This document shows, one piece after another, positions 45,794 to 55,590 of a stretch of 64,000 bases of DNA. Numbering within the stretch: position 1 is the first letter of the stretch; every line of letters starts with the position of its first letter. The DNA is from Massilia sp. YIM B02763 (GTDB taxonomy: Bacteria > Pseudomonadota > Gammaproteobacteria > Burkholderiales > Burkholderiaceae_D): NCBI RefSeq assembly GCF_030412015.1, contig NZ_JASNRD010000006.1:1-64000 (forward strand). Reading direction: 5' to 3'. The translations under genes were made by a program, and so were the position numbers. The notes beneath the pieces were generated by a model that saw only the letters and a list, made by a program, of their open reading frames with translations, searched no databases and was not told the DNA's origin.

Positions 45794-48217
45794 ATGAACC
45801 AGAACCAGACCGTTGTAACGCCCCGCTTTTCCCTGCGTCCGTCCCTGATCGCCATCGCCGCCGCCGCGCTGTGCGCCTCGCTGGCCCATGCCGAGGACAA
45901 TGCCGCCACTGCCGCGCCGGCGGCCGATGCGGCCGCTGCAGCCGCACCGGCGGCGATCCAGGACACCACGCCGGCCGGCAGCATCGCCACCGTGGAGATC
46001 TCGACCCGCAAGACGCGTTCCTCGGTCGCCCTGTCCGGCGTCGAGATCCAGAAGGTGCTGCCGGGCGTGAACCCGCTCAAGGCACTGCAGGCGCTGCCCG
46101 GCGTGAGCTTCCAGACCGCCGACCCGTGGGGCAACAACGAGCAGAACCTGTCGCTGTTCGTGCACGGCTTCAACGGCCAGCAGCTCGGCTACACGATGGA
46201 CGGCGTGCCGCTCGGCGACCAGCAGTACGGCAACTACAACGGCCTGGCGCCGCAGCGCGCCGTCACCAGCGAGAACGTCCGCAGCGTCGTGCTGGCCACG
46301 GGCGCCGGCGACCTCGCCACCGCGTCCACCAGCAACCTGGGCGGCACCATCGAGACCTATTCGAGCGACCCGTCCGTCAACGCCAACATCAACGTCCAGC
46401 AGACCCTCGGCAGCCACAACACGTCGCGCACCTTCGTGCGCTACGATTCGGGCAAGCTGGCCGGCGGCAACAGCTTCTACATCTCCGGCCTGCACCATGA
46501 AGCCAAGGCCTGGGACTTCGACGGCCGCCAGAGCAACGACCAGTTCAACGGCAAGTTCGTGCACGAGGGCGACAGCGGCAAGCTGACCGTGTTCGTCGAC
46601 TGGTCCGACAAGACGGAGCCGAACGAGGACTCGACGCTGCACCAGGCCGGCCTGGCATCGCCGTACACCCGCCCCTTCCTGTACCCGGACTTCGCCGCCG
46701 CCCTGGCCTACCTGGACAAGAACGGCGCGCCGCCGGCTTCCGTGGGCGCCAATTTCCGCAACTACTACAGCGACGCCCAGCGCACCGACAAGCTGGCCTA
46801 CGTGAAGTACGAGGCCTGGCTGACCGACAACCTTACCTGGTCGAACCAGTACTATTTCCACCACAACGACGGCGTCGGCGTCGTCGCCGGTCCCATCAAC
46901 CAGGCGGGCCTGCCGGCACTGTTCAAGGTCTACCTGCCGAACCAGGACCTCAAGACCGTGTTCGGCAATTCGGGCTACGCAACCCGCACCACCGAGTACA
47001 AGATCAACCGCCAGGGCTGGCTGTCGAACCTGCGCTGGGACCTGGGCGCGCACCGCGTCCAGGCCAGCCTCTGGTTCGAGCACAACAACTCCGGCGCCTA
47101 CCGCCGCTGGTACGCGCTGGACGTGAACAACCCGAGCAGCCCGTACGAGCGTCCGTCGAACCCGATCATCACCCAGTACGGCAGCGACATCGACAACAAG
47201 GTCGTGCAGTTCTCGCTGCAGGACGAGTGGAAGCTGCGTCCGGACTTCACCGTGCAGGGCGGCTTCAAGTCGAGCCTGCAGTTCGCCGAGGGCCTGTTCC
47301 CCGTGAACCAAAAACCGGAATCGATCGGCAACGGCTCCAAGGGCCTGCCGGAAGGGAAGATCGACACGAAAAAATGGTTCCTGCCGCAGATCGGCGCGCG
47401 CTGGGACGTCTCGGCCTCGAGCCAGCTGTTCGCCAACGTGCAGAAGAACATGCGCCAGTTTGTGACCTACGGCGGCGGCGGCAACTCGCCGTGGAGCCTG
47501 TCCTCGCAGGCCGCCTTCGACTACTTTAAGGCCACGGCGAAACCGGAAACCTCGCTGACCTACGAACTGGGCCTGCGCGATTCGCGCAAGCTGGACCTGG
47601 GTCCGCTGACCGCCTTCGACGGCCAGGTCTCGGTCTACCACGTGGACTTCCACGACCGCCAGCTGGCCGTCAGCTCGAACCCGATCATCACCTCGTTCGC
47701 CGGCGGCACCACGATCCTGTCGAACGTGGGCGACGTCAAGACCGACGGCGTCGACCTGGCCGGCACCTTCCACTTCGGCCGCCTGTTCTCGTTCTACGAC
47801 GCGATCTCGTACAACCGCTCGAAGTACCAGGACAACTACCTGTCCGGCACCACGCTGATCCGCACCGCCGACAAGTCCGTGCCCAACTCGCCGGAGTGGA
47901 TGAACAAGTTCGTCGCCACCCTCAAGCCGGGCGCCGACCTCGAGGTGCAGCTGACCGGCGACTACGTCGGCAAGCGCTACGCCACCTATACCAACGACCT
48001 GGAAGTCTCGAGCTACTTCCTGATGGGCTTGAGCGTCAATGGTAAGCTGCCGGTCGGGAATACCTTCCTGAAGAACCTGCGCTGGTCGGTCGGCGTGACG
48101 AACCTGCTGGACCGCGAAGGCGTGCTGCAGCCGGTCGTGGGCCAGCCGAGCGGCAGCTACGCCACCTACCCGATCCCGCCGCGCATGGGCTTCCTGACCT
48201 TGAAAGCGGACATCTGA
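45794..48217 (+). CDS. TonB-dependent receptor
   Basis: An 807-residue outer-membrane receptor. A signal peptide and an Ala-rich spacer precede a plug domain (about 85-190, with LPGVSFQTADPWGNNEQ and YTMDGVPLGDQ), and the rest is a long beta-barrel. The C-terminus GFLTLKADI ends in a charged residue and not the usual aromatic, which may matter for assembly. Its stop overlaps the next gene's ATG as ATGA, so it is coupled to a glycerophosphodiester phosphodiesterase. The pair suggests uptake of a glycerophosphodiester or a related phosphate source; that is inference. Confidence 0.9.
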   Translation: MNQNQTVVTPRFSLRPSLIAIAAAALCASLAHAEDNAATAAPAADAAAAAAPAAIQDTTPAGSIATVEISTRKTRSSVALSGVEIQKVLPGVNPLKALQALPGVSFQTADPWGNNEQNLSLFVHGFNGQQLGYTMDGVPLGDQQYGNYNGLAPQRAVTSENVRSVVLATGAGDLATASTSNLGGTIETYSSDPSVNANINVQQTLGSHNTSRTFVRYDSGKLAGGNSFYISGLHHEAKAWDFDGRQSNDQFNGKFVHEGDSGKLTVFVDWSDKTEPNEDSTLHQAGLASPYTRPFLYPDFAAALAYLDKNGAPPASVGANFRNYYSDAQRTDKLAYVKYEAWLTDNLTWSNQYYFHHNDGVGVVAGPINQAGLPALFKVYLPNQDLKTVFGNSGYATRTTEYKINRQGWLSNLRWDLGAHRVQASLWFEHNNSGAYRRWYALDVNNPSSPYERPSNPIITQYGSDIDNKVVQFSLQDEWKLRPDFTVQGGFKSSLQFAEGLFPVNQKPESIGNGSKGLPEGKIDTKKWFLPQIGARWDVSASSQLFANVQKNMRQFVTYGGGGNSPWSLSSQAAFDYFKATAKPETSLTYELGLRDSRKLDLGPLTAFDGQVSVYHVDFHDRQLAVSSNPIITSFAGGTTILSNVGDVKTDGVDLAGTFHFGRLFSFYDAISYNRSKYQDNYLSGTTLIRTADKSVPNSPEWMNKFVATLKPGADLEVQLTGDYVGKRYATYTNDLEVSSYFLMGLSVNGKLPVGNTFLKNLRWSVGVTNLLDREGVLQPVVGQPSGSYATYPIPPRMGFLTLKADI

Positions 48218-49362
48218 TGCGTACCATCATCCTGCCGGCGCTCTCTCGCCGGCGCTTGCTGCAGGGCGCCGCCGCCGGCGCCGCGCTGGCCGCGCTGCCG
48301 GGCCTGGCCCAGGTCCAGGCATCCCGCCTGGATCCGAAGGCCAAGGCCACGCTGTACGCCCACCGCGGCGCCAGCGCCCTGCGCCCCGAGCACACGCTGG
48401 CGTCCTATGCCAAGGCCATCGAGGACGGCGCCGACTTCGTCGAGCCGGACCTGGTGTGTACGAAGGACGGCATCCTGCTGGCGCGCCACGAGAACGCGAT
48501 CACGGACACGACGGACGTCGCCCGGCGCTCCGAATTCGCATCGCGCAAGAACCGCAAGATCATCGACGGCGAAGCGCATGACGGCTGGTTCGTGTCCGAC
48601 TTCACGCTGGCCGAACTGAAGACGCTGCGCGCCGTCGAGCGCCTGCCGAAGCTGCGCGGCACCGGCTACCACGGCCAGTTCCAGCTGGTGACCTTCGAGG
48701 AAGTCATCGACTTCGTCGCCGCCGAGGCGGCCGCGCGCGGACGCACCATCGGCATCATCCCGGAACTGAAGCACTCGACCTGGTTCGCCAGCGCCAGCCT
48801 GCCCCTGGAAGAACGCTTCGTGGCGACGCTGAAGGCGCACGAGTACACGCGGCGCGCGCCCGTCACCGTGCAGTCGTTCGAGACGGCCAACCTGAAGGCA
48901 TTGCGCCGCGCGATCGGCAAGGCCGACGGCACCAATGTCCGCCTGGCCCAGCTGGTGGTGGCGGGCGGCCAGTACGACAAGCTGCGTCCGGCCGACGTGG
49001 CCGTCGCGGGCGGCTCGCTCACCTACGGCGAGATGGTGTCCGCGCGCGGCCTGCGCGACATGGCGCAGTACGCCGACGTGGTGGCGCCGATCACCCGCGC
49101 CGTCATCCCGGTCGGCAAGGACGAACGCCTGCTGGCCCCGACCTCGCTGGTGGCGGATGCGCACAAGGCGGGCCTGCCGGTCGTCGTCTGGACCTTCCGT
49201 CCCGAGAACGCCTTCCTGGCGGCCGACTTCCGCAACGACGCCGGCCCGAACGCCCGCAACGAGGCGGGTTCGGTCGCCGAGATCCGCCGCTATCTCGAGA
49301 CCGGCATCGACGGCCTGTTCTCGGACGACACGGCGCTGGCGCGCAAGGCGATCGACGGCTGA
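48217..49362 (+). CDS. Glycerophosphodiester phosphodiesterase
   Basis: A 381-residue enzyme with the GDPD domain: the start YAHRGASALRPEHTLASY, the metal-binding EPDLVCTKDGILLARH and the central IIPELKHS. The N-terminus has a twin-arginine-type signal (SRRRLLQGAAAGAALAAL), so it is probably exported folded to the periplasm. It splits glycerophosphodiesters to glycerol-3-phosphate and an alcohol. The ATG overlaps the stop of the TonB receptor gene, so the receptor may import what this enzyme cleaves. Confidence 0.9.
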   Translation: MRTIILPALSRRRLLQGAAAGAALAALPGLAQVQASRLDPKAKATLYAHRGASALRPEHTLASYAKAIEDGADFVEPDLVCTKDGILLARHENAITDTTDVARRSEFASRKNRKIIDGEAHDGWFVSDFTLAELKTLRAVERLPKLRGTGYHGQFQLVTFEEVIDFVAAEAAARGRTIGIIPELKHSTWFASASLPLEERFVATLKAHEYTRRAPVTVQSFETANLKALRRAIGKADGTNVRLAQLVVAGGQYDKLRPADVAVAGGSLTYGEMVSARGLRDMAQYADVVAPITRAVIPVGKDERLLAPTSLVADAHKAGLPVVVWTFRPENAFLAADFRNDAGPNARNEAGSVAEIRRYLETGIDGLFSDDTALARKAIDG

Positions 49363-49385
49363 TCCAGGTCGACCGGCTTACAATA

Positions 49386-49473
49386 CGTCGTCCCTGCGCA
49401 GGCGAGGACCCAATTTTGCAGGCATTATCGCTATGCATGAAAACTTGGGGTCCCTGCCTGCGCAGGGACGACG
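49386..49473. repeat. REP-like pair between the GDPD and HAD genes
   Basis: Arms 49386-49414 and 49445-49473 are inverted copies (right core TCCCTGCCTGCGCAGGGAC). They lie in the gap 49363-49496 and could end transcription of the GDPD gene. Confidence 0.8.
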
Positions 49474-49496
49474 TGTTCAATGACCAGGCCTCGCCA

Positions 49497-50123
49497 ATGA
49501 CCTACCGCCTCGCCATCTTCGACTTCGACGGCACGCTGGCCGACTCCTTTCCCTTCTTCCTCAGCGTCTTCAACACGATCGCCGACCGCCACGGTTTCAA
49601 GCGCATCGACATCGCCAACTCCGCCCACCTGCGCCACCTGGGCACGCGCCAGATGATGGACCATGTCGGCATGCCAGCCTGGAAGCTGCCGCTGGCGTCC
49701 AGGAGCTTCATCGCGATGATGAAGGACGGCGCCGACGGCATTCCCCTGTTCGACGGCATCGCCGACGCGCTGCGCCACCTGCACGGGAAAGGCGTACGCC
49801 TGGCCGTGGTCTCGTCCAATTCCGAACACAACGTGCGCACCGTGCTGGGCCCCGAGCTGGCGGGGCTGGTCGAGCGCTTCGAATGCGGCATGTCGGTCTT
49901 CGGCAAGGCCAGCCGCATCCGCGCCGTCCTGAAGGACTGCGGGATCGCCGCCACGGACGCCATCTATGTCGGCGACCAGGGCACGGATGCCGATGCCGCC
50001 GAAAAGGCCGGCGTCGGCTTCGGGGCCGTGCACTGGGGCTACGCCGCCATCGAGGCCCTGCGCGGGCATGCCTGCGTCACCGAATTCGCCGCGCCGGCCG
50101 ACCTGCACAGGATTGCCTTGTAA
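49497..50123 (+). CDS. HAD-family hydrolase
   Basis: A 208-residue haloacid dehalogenase-like phosphatase. Motif I is FDFDGTLADS (both Asp), motif II is VVSSNSE, and motif III/IV are in GKASRIRAVLK and VGDQGTDADAAEKAG. This is the phosphoglycolate-phosphatase-like subgroup with an alpha-helical cap. The ATG at 49497 gives MTYRLAIFDFDG; the longer frame would start inside the REP-like repeat. The substrate is not visible. Confidence 0.88.
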   Translation: MTYRLAIFDFDGTLADSFPFFLSVFNTIADRHGFKRIDIANSAHLRHLGTRQMMDHVGMPAWKLPLASRSFIAMMKDGADGIPLFDGIADALRHLHGKGVRLAVVSSNSEHNVRTVLGPELAGLVERFECGMSVFGKASRIRAVLKDCGIAATDAIYVGDQGTDADAAEKAGVGFGAVHWGYAAIEALRGHACVTEFAAPADLHRIAL

Positions 50124-50230
50124 TAACTTTTACATTTCTCCCCGCGGGCTCGCTTGAGCGCAATTACTTCGCATGCTAAACTTTCGCATATAAACAGTGC
50201 CCAAGCGAATATTTACATAGCAAAGTTCCC

Positions 50231-50716
50231 ATGCCGCTCACCGACCAGACCCTCAGCAGCCTGACGGCCGCGCTGTCCAACAGCGCCCGCGCCTACCGTG
50301 CCGCCGCCGACAAGGTGGCTTCCGACTTCGGCCTGTCGCAGGCGACCGGCCTGCCCGTGCTGGTGATCAGCCGTTTCGGCGAGAGCGGCGTGCGTCCCGG
50401 CGTGCTGGCCGACACGCTGAGCCTGGAAGCATCGTCGCTGGTGCGCATCGTCGACCAGCTGATCGAGTCGAAGCTGGTCGAGCGCCATGACGACCCGCAG
50501 GACCGCCGCGCCAAAATCCTGCGCCTGACGGAAGAAGGCCTGAAGACGGCCGCCCTGATGGACCAGGCGCTGACCCCGTTCCGCCGTACCCTGTTCGGCG
50601 CCTTCGATCCGGCCGACGTGGAAGGCTGCGTGCGCGTGCTGACCGGCCTGCCGGCCGCCATCGCCGCCCTGCAGGACCAGGCGCAGTCACAGGCAAACGA
50701 CAGCAAGCCGGCATGA
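50231..50716 (+). CDS. MarR-family transcriptional regulator
   Basis: A 161-residue winged-helix repressor: the recognition part is RPGVLADTLSLEASSLVRIVDQLIESKLVERHDDPQDRRAKILRL, the wing and dimer helices as in MarR. It precedes, with a four-base overlap (50713-50716), the FUSC efflux gene, so it probably represses this operon and is released by an aromatic compound. The upstream gap 50124-50230 carries the repeated word TTCGCAT, possibly part of its operator. Confidence 0.9.
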   Translation: MPLTDQTLSSLTAALSNSARAYRAAADKVASDFGLSQATGLPVLVISRFGESGVRPGVLADTLSLEASSLVRIVDQLIESKLVERHDDPQDRRAKILRLTEEGLKTAALMDQALTPFRRTLFGAFDPADVEGCVRVLTGLPAAIAALQDQAQSQANDSKPA

Positions 50717-52767
50717 AGCTCGTGTCGCGCTCGGAGATACTCTTCTCCGTGAAGTCATTCGCGGCAGCGATGCTCTCGGTATACATATCGATGCGCATCG
50801 GCCTGCCGCGACCGTTCTGGGCGATGATGACCGCCTACATCGTGTCCGCCCCGTTCGCCGGTCCGACCCGTTCCAAGGGCCTGTACCGCGCGGGCGGCAC
50901 GGTCCTGGGCGGCATCGCCGTCACCTTCCTCGTGCCCCAGCTCTCCAATTCGCCCGAGCTGCTGTCGCTGGCCCTGGCGTTGTGGATCGGCGGCTGCCTG
51001 TTCGTGTCGCTGCTGGACCGCACGCCGCGCTCGTACCTGCTGATGCTGGCCGGGTACACGGCCGGCCTGATCGCCTTCCCGGCCGTGAACGAGCCGGGCG
51101 CGATCTTCGACATCGCCCTCGCCCGCGTCGAGGAGATCGTGCTGGGCATCACCTGCGCGACCCTGGTGCACAGCCTGGTGCTGCCGCAGCCGTTCGCGCC
51201 CGTGCTGCTGGCGCGCCTGGACGGCGCGGTGCGCGACGCGCAGCTCTGGATCCACGATGCGCTCAACCCGGCCGGCGACGCGCGCAGCCCCGCCGACCGC
51301 CGCAAGCTGGCCGGCGACATCACCGAGCTGCGCCTGATGAGCACCCACCTTCCTTTCGACACCTCGCACCTGCGCTGGACCGGCAACGCCGTCAATGCGC
51401 TGCAGGCGCGCCTGGCGCAGTTCGTGCCGGTCGTCTCGGGCATCGAAGACCGCCTGGCGGCCCTGCGCGACATGGGCGCCTACGCCGTGTCGGCACACTG
51501 GGATGCGCTGCTCAAGGACGTCGTCGCCCTGACCGACACCCCGAAGAGCCACGACATCGCGGCCGACGGCGCGCGCCTGCACGAGCGCATCGACGAGCTG
51601 GCGCCGCCGGTCTCGCGCGCCCTGAGCTGGAGCGGCCTGGTCGAACTGAACCTGGCGGCGCGCCTGCGCCGGCTGGTCGACCTGCTGGTCGAGACCCGCA
51701 CGCTGCGCCAGCGCATCGACGCCGGCGTGCACGGCCGCCTGCCGCGCGAAGTGCGCCACCAGGCCGGCATTCCCGTCAGCGCGCTGCACCTGGACTACGG
51801 CATGGCCGCGCTGTCGGCGTTCGCGGCCATCGTCGCGGTGCTGATCTGCTGCGCCTTCTGGATCCTGACCGGCTGGCCGGGCGGCGCCACCGCGCCGATG
51901 ATGTGCGCCGTGCTGTGCTGCTTCTTCTCGACCCAGGACGACCCGGTCCCGTTCATCAAGAGCTTCCTGGCCTGGACCATCTATTCGATCCCGGCGTCGG
52001 CTGTGTACCTGCTGGTGCTGCTGCCCGCGATCCACGGTTTCGAGATGCTGGTGCTGGTGTGCGCGCCGATGTTCCTGGTGCTGGGCGTGCTGCTGGCGCG
52101 GCCGGCCACCTTCGGGCGCGCCATGCCCTTCCTGTTCGGCATTTGCGGCACGCTGGCCATGATCGACACCCACAACGCCGACATGGTGACCTTCACCAAC
52201 AGCATGCTGTCGCAAGTGTTCGGCCTGACCATGGCCGCCGTCACGACCCGCGTGGTGCGCAGCGTGGGCGCCGCCTGGACCGCGCGCCGCCTGCTCAAGG
52301 CCGGCTGGAACGAGCTGGCGCGCCTGGGCGGCGGCGAGAAGACCACGCTGCCGGAATTCTCGGCGCGCATGATCGACCGCGTCGGCCAGCTGGCGCCGCG
52401 CCTGGCGCAGGCGGCGCGCGCCAATCCCGAATCGCTGCAGGACCTGCAGGCGCGCGACGCGCTGCGCGACCTGCGCATCGGCCTGAACATGACGCTGCTG
52501 CAGAACGTGCGCGCCCAGCTGGGACGCGGCGAGGCGGCCCTCGGCCCCCTGATGACGCAGCTGTCGCGCCACTTCGCGCACATGCCGTCCGTCGACGAGG
52601 AAGGCGAGACGCGCCTGCTCGACGCGCTCGACAATGCCCTGCGCGCGATCTGCGACGGCACCCGCGACGCATTCCAGCGCGAGGCGCTCGCGGCCCTCAC
52701 GGGCATGCGCCGCGACCTGTTCCCGAAGGCGGCGCCGTACCAGCCTGCCGCCATGTCCGCAATCTGA
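50713..52767 (+). CDS. FUSC-family aromatic efflux transporter (AaeB-like)
   Basis: A 684-residue inner-membrane protein of the fusaric acid resistance family. It has two sets of hydrophobic segments (about 15-165 and 360-510), each around a soluble part, as in AaeB. The core stretch PRPFWAMMTAYIVSAPFAGPTRSKG is typical. With the downstream DUF1656, HlyD and outer-membrane proteins it should form a tripartite pump for aromatic acids such as p-hydroxybenzoate or fusaric acid. It is coupled to the MarR gene and followed after 14 bases by DUF1656. Confidence 0.9.
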   Translation: MKLVSRSEILFSVKSFAAAMLSVYISMRIGLPRPFWAMMTAYIVSAPFAGPTRSKGLYRAGGTVLGGIAVTFLVPQLSNSPELLSLALALWIGGCLFVSLLDRTPRSYLLMLAGYTAGLIAFPAVNEPGAIFDIALARVEEIVLGITCATLVHSLVLPQPFAPVLLARLDGAVRDAQLWIHDALNPAGDARSPADRRKLAGDITELRLMSTHLPFDTSHLRWTGNAVNALQARLAQFVPVVSGIEDRLAALRDMGAYAVSAHWDALLKDVVALTDTPKSHDIAADGARLHERIDELAPPVSRALSWSGLVELNLAARLRRLVDLLVETRTLRQRIDAGVHGRLPREVRHQAGIPVSALHLDYGMAALSAFAAIVAVLICCAFWILTGWPGGATAPMMCAVLCCFFSTQDDPVPFIKSFLAWTIYSIPASAVYLLVLLPAIHGFEMLVLVCAPMFLVLGVLLARPATFGRAMPFLFGICGTLAMIDTHNADMVTFTNSMLSQVFGLTMAAVTTRVVRSVGAAWTARRLLKAGWNELARLGGGEKTTLPEFSARMIDRVGQLAPRLAQAARANPESLQDLQARDALRDLRIGLNMTLLQNVRAQLGRGEAALGPLMTQLSRHFAHMPSVDEEGETRLLDALDNALRAICDGTRDAFQREALAALTGMRRDLFPKAAPYQPAAMSAI

Positions 52768-52781
52768 CCCAAGGAGATCCG

Positions 52782-52988
52782 ATGATCGGCGAAGTCAGCA
52801 TCTATGGCCTCTACCTTCCTCCGCTCCTGCTGCTCACGCTGGCGGCGCTGGTGGTATCGCGCCTGTTCAACCTGGTCCTGGCCAAAACCGGTTTCTACCG
52901 GCTGGTCTGGCACCCGGCCCTGTTCGATTTTTCATTGTTCGTCATCGTGCTCGGCGCGCTGACCTATTTCACACGCAACTGGTCCTGA
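52782..52988 (+). CDS. DUF1656 small membrane protein (AaeX-like)
   Basis: A 68-residue protein with two hydrophobic segments (LLLLTLAALVVSRLF and LFVIVLGALTYF), matching DUF1656. AaeX-like proteins always go with FUSC pumps, but what they do is not known. A strong AAGGAG ribosome binding site precedes the ATG. The adaptor gene begins one base after its stop. Confidence 0.9.
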   Translation: MIGEVSIYGLYLPPLLLLTLAALVVSRLFNLVLAKTGFYRLVWHPALFDFSLFVIVLGALTYFTRNWS

Positions 52989-52989
52989 C

Positions 52990-53979
52990 ATGGCTACGAA
53001 AAATTTTCTTCCGGCGATCGGCCGGGTGGGTATCACTGTGCTGGTGGCCGCCGGCGCGGTCTATGCAGGTTGGCAGCTGTGGCGCCACTACGAGGTCGAA
53101 CCGTGGACCCGCGACGGCCGCGTCAAGGCCTATGTGGTGCAGGTGGCGCCGGACGTGACCGGGCAGGTGACCAAGGTGTACGTGCACGACAACCAGCGCG
53201 TCGAAGCCGGCGCACCGCTGTTCGACATCGACCGCGCCCGCTTCGAACTGGCCCTGCGCCAGAGCGAAGCCCAGGTGACGGCGGCCGAGGCGGCGCTGGC
53301 CCAGGCGCTGCGCGAGAACAAGCGTAACACCCAGCTGGACGACCTGGTGTCGCAGGAAACCCGCGAACAGGGCCAGACCCGCAGCGACCAGGCGCGCGCC
53401 GCGCTGGCCCAGGCCATCGTCAACCGCGACACGGCGAAACTGAATTTGGAGCGCACCCGCGTCGTCTCCGCCGTCGGCGGCACCGTGACGAACCTCGACC
53501 TGCGGGAAGGCGCCTACGCCACCGCGTCGCATCCGGTGATGGCGGTGGTCGACAGCGGCTCGTTCTACGTCGAAGGCTACTTCGAAGAGACCAAGCTGCC
53601 CGGCATCCAGCTCGGCGACCGCGTCGACGTCACCCTGATGGGTACCCGCCAGCCGATCAAGGGCCGCGTGGAGAGCTTTGCCGAAGGCATCGCCGACCGC
53701 GACCGCAGCACCGGCGCCAACATGCTGCCGAACGTGAACCCGACCTTCAACTGGGTGCGTCTGGCCCAGCGCATCCCCGTGCGCATCGCCCTCGATCCGG
53801 TGCCGGCCAACGTGCGCCTCGTCGCCGGCCAGACCGCCACCGTCAAGGTGCTGGCCGGTTCGGCCGCCGCGCCTGCGGCCGCTCCTGCTCCTGCTCCCGC
53901 GGCGCCGGCCGCGCCGGCCGCGCCGGCCGCTGCCAAGCCGGCCGCCGTCGCCAGCGTCGCCACCGCTACCACGCATTGA
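52990..53979 (+). CDS. HlyD/AaeA-type periplasmic adaptor
   Basis: A 329-residue membrane fusion protein with an N-terminal anchor (VGITVLVAAGAVYAG), a lipoyl-like half (DGRVKAYVVQVAPDVTGQV), a helical hairpin (about 85-150) and a beta-barrel domain (FYVEGYFEETKLPGIQ). The end, about 293-325, is an unusual Ala/Pro/Lys low-complexity tail. It joins the FUSC transporter to the outer-membrane channel encoded next. Confidence 0.9.
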   Translation: MATKNFLPAIGRVGITVLVAAGAVYAGWQLWRHYEVEPWTRDGRVKAYVVQVAPDVTGQVTKVYVHDNQRVEAGAPLFDIDRARFELALRQSEAQVTAAEAALAQALRENKRNTQLDDLVSQETREQGQTRSDQARAALAQAIVNRDTAKLNLERTRVVSAVGGTVTNLDLREGAYATASHPVMAVVDSGSFYVEGYFEETKLPGIQLGDRVDVTLMGTRQPIKGRVESFAEGIADRDRSTGANMLPNVNPTFNWVRLAQRIPVRIALDPVPANVRLVAGQTATVKVLAGSAAAPAAAPAPAPAAPAAPAAPAAAKPAAVASVATATTH

Positions 53980-54058
53980 TAACGACACGTCGCAGGTTGG
54001 GCACCACGTGCCCACCACGCGCCCGACGGGCGCCACGCGACCACACCGAGCAACCATC

Positions 54059-55588
54059 ATGAACCGCATCCGTTCCACCGCCCAGAAAGTCCTGACGCTC
54101 ACCGCCCTTGCCGCGGCGGTGGCCGCCTGCACCACGGTCGGCCCCGACTACCACGTGCCGAAGGAAGCCGTCGTCCAGCGCGACGCCGCCAAGGCGCCGT
54201 TCATGGGCGCGGCCGAGAAGTCCTATTCGTCCGAACCGCTGCCGGCCGACTGGTGGCGCCTGTACCAGGATCCGCTGCTCGACAAGCTGGTGGCCAAGGC
54301 CTTCGCGGCCAACGCCGACCTGCGCGTGGCCGCCGCCAACCTGCAGCGCGCGCACGGCGTGCTCGAGGAAGTCGAGGAAAAGAAGCGTCCCGAAGTCGAG
54401 ATGGGCGTCGCGCCCATCTACGGCCGCATCGCCGGCGCCTCGATCGGCGTGCCCGAGCAGATTCCGCGCGGGGGCCTGTACGACGGCGACATCAAGATCT
54501 CGTACCAGGCCGACATGTGGGGCCGCATCCGCCGCGCCGTCGAAGCGGCCGAAGCGGACCAGGAAGCCGCGCAGGCCGCCGCCGACCTGGCCCACGTGAT
54601 GGTCGCCGCCGACACCACGCGCGCCTATGCCGACGCCTGCTCGGCCGGCTACCAGCTGAAGGTGGCGCAGGAGTCGGTGGACCTGCAGCAGCGCTTCGTC
54701 AAGCTGACCCTTGAACGCGTGCAGCGCGGCCGCGGCATCGCCATCGACAACAGCCGCGCCCAGGCCCAGCTCGACCAGCTGCGCGCCAACCTGCCGCCGC
54801 TGGAAGCGCGCCGCCGCACGGCCCTGTACCGCCTGGCCGTGCTGACCGGCGAAGTGCCGAGCCAGTTCCCGGCCGAGGTGGCGCAGTGCGCGACGCCGCC
54901 GCGCGTGGCCAGCGCCGTGCCCGTCGGCGACGGCGCCGCCCTGCTGCGCCGCCGTCCGGACGTGCGCCAGGCCGAGCGCCTGCTGGCCGGCGCCACAGCG
55001 CGCATCGGCGTGGCCACGGCCGAGCTGTACCCGAACATCAGCCTCGGCGCCTCGTTCGGCGGCGTGGGTTTCATGAAGGACTTCGGCGATGCCAATACCT
55101 GGAAATTCAGCCTGGGCCCGCTGATCTCGTGGAGCCTGCCGTCGACCAGCTCGGCGCGCTCGCACATCGCCCAGGCCGAGGCCAACACGGCCGGCGCCTT
55201 GGCCCGCTTCGACTCGGTGGTGCTGAACGCGCTGCGCGAGACGGAAAGCGCGCTGACCGTCTACGCCCGCGAACTGGACCGCAACGCCGCCCTGCGCGCC
55301 GCCCGCGACCAGAGCGCCCTGGCCGCGCGCCAGACCGCCAAGCTGTACCAGTTCGGTCGCACCGACTTCCTGTCGGCGCTGGACGCGGACCGCACGCTGG
55401 CCAACTCGGAAAACGTGCTGGCGGCATCGGACGCGCAGCTGGCGATGGACCAGGTGCAGCTGTTCCTGGCGCTGGGCGGCGGGTGGGAGAACACGCACCA
55501 GGCGCATGGCGAGGGGCATGAGGGCAAGCAGGAGGGGAAGGAAGAACACGTGGCGCAGGCGCAGCACAACAATAAGCCAGCACATTGA
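54059..55588 (+). CDS. Outer-membrane efflux protein (NodT/OprM family)
   Basis: A 509-residue outer-membrane channel with an N-terminal lipobox (VAAC, then TTVGPDYHVP, the usual family start) and two tandem OEP repeats. Stretches such as LNALRETESALTVYARELDR and the Gly-rich LGASFGGVGF are typical. It completes the tripartite pump begun by the FUSC gene. The last 35 residues are His/Glu/Lys-rich (HQAHGEGHEGKQEGK), which could bind metal. The ATG at 54059 gives the lipoprotein signal; the frame is open to 54008. Confidence 0.9.
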   Translation: MNRIRSTAQKVLTLTALAAAVAACTTVGPDYHVPKEAVVQRDAAKAPFMGAAEKSYSSEPLPADWWRLYQDPLLDKLVAKAFAANADLRVAAANLQRAHGVLEEVEEKKRPEVEMGVAPIYGRIAGASIGVPEQIPRGGLYDGDIKISYQADMWGRIRRAVEAAEADQEAAQAAADLAHVMVAADTTRAYADACSAGYQLKVAQESVDLQQRFVKLTLERVQRGRGIAIDNSRAQAQLDQLRANLPPLEARRRTALYRLAVLTGEVPSQFPAEVAQCATPPRVASAVPVGDGAALLRRRPDVRQAERLLAGATARIGVATAELYPNISLGASFGGVGFMKDFGDANTWKFSLGPLISWSLPSTSSARSHIAQAEANTAGALARFDSVVLNALRETESALTVYARELDRNAALRAARDQSALAARQTAKLYQFGRTDFLSALDADRTLANSENVLAASDAQLAMDQVQLFLALGGGWENTHQAHGEGHEGKQEGKEEHVAQAQHNNKPAH

Positions 55589-55590
55589 AC

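Noticed and set aside
49416-49496. Upstream start of the HAD hydrolase at 49416
   Set aside because: The extra residues come from the REP-like repeat, and the family motif begins right after the ATG at 49497.
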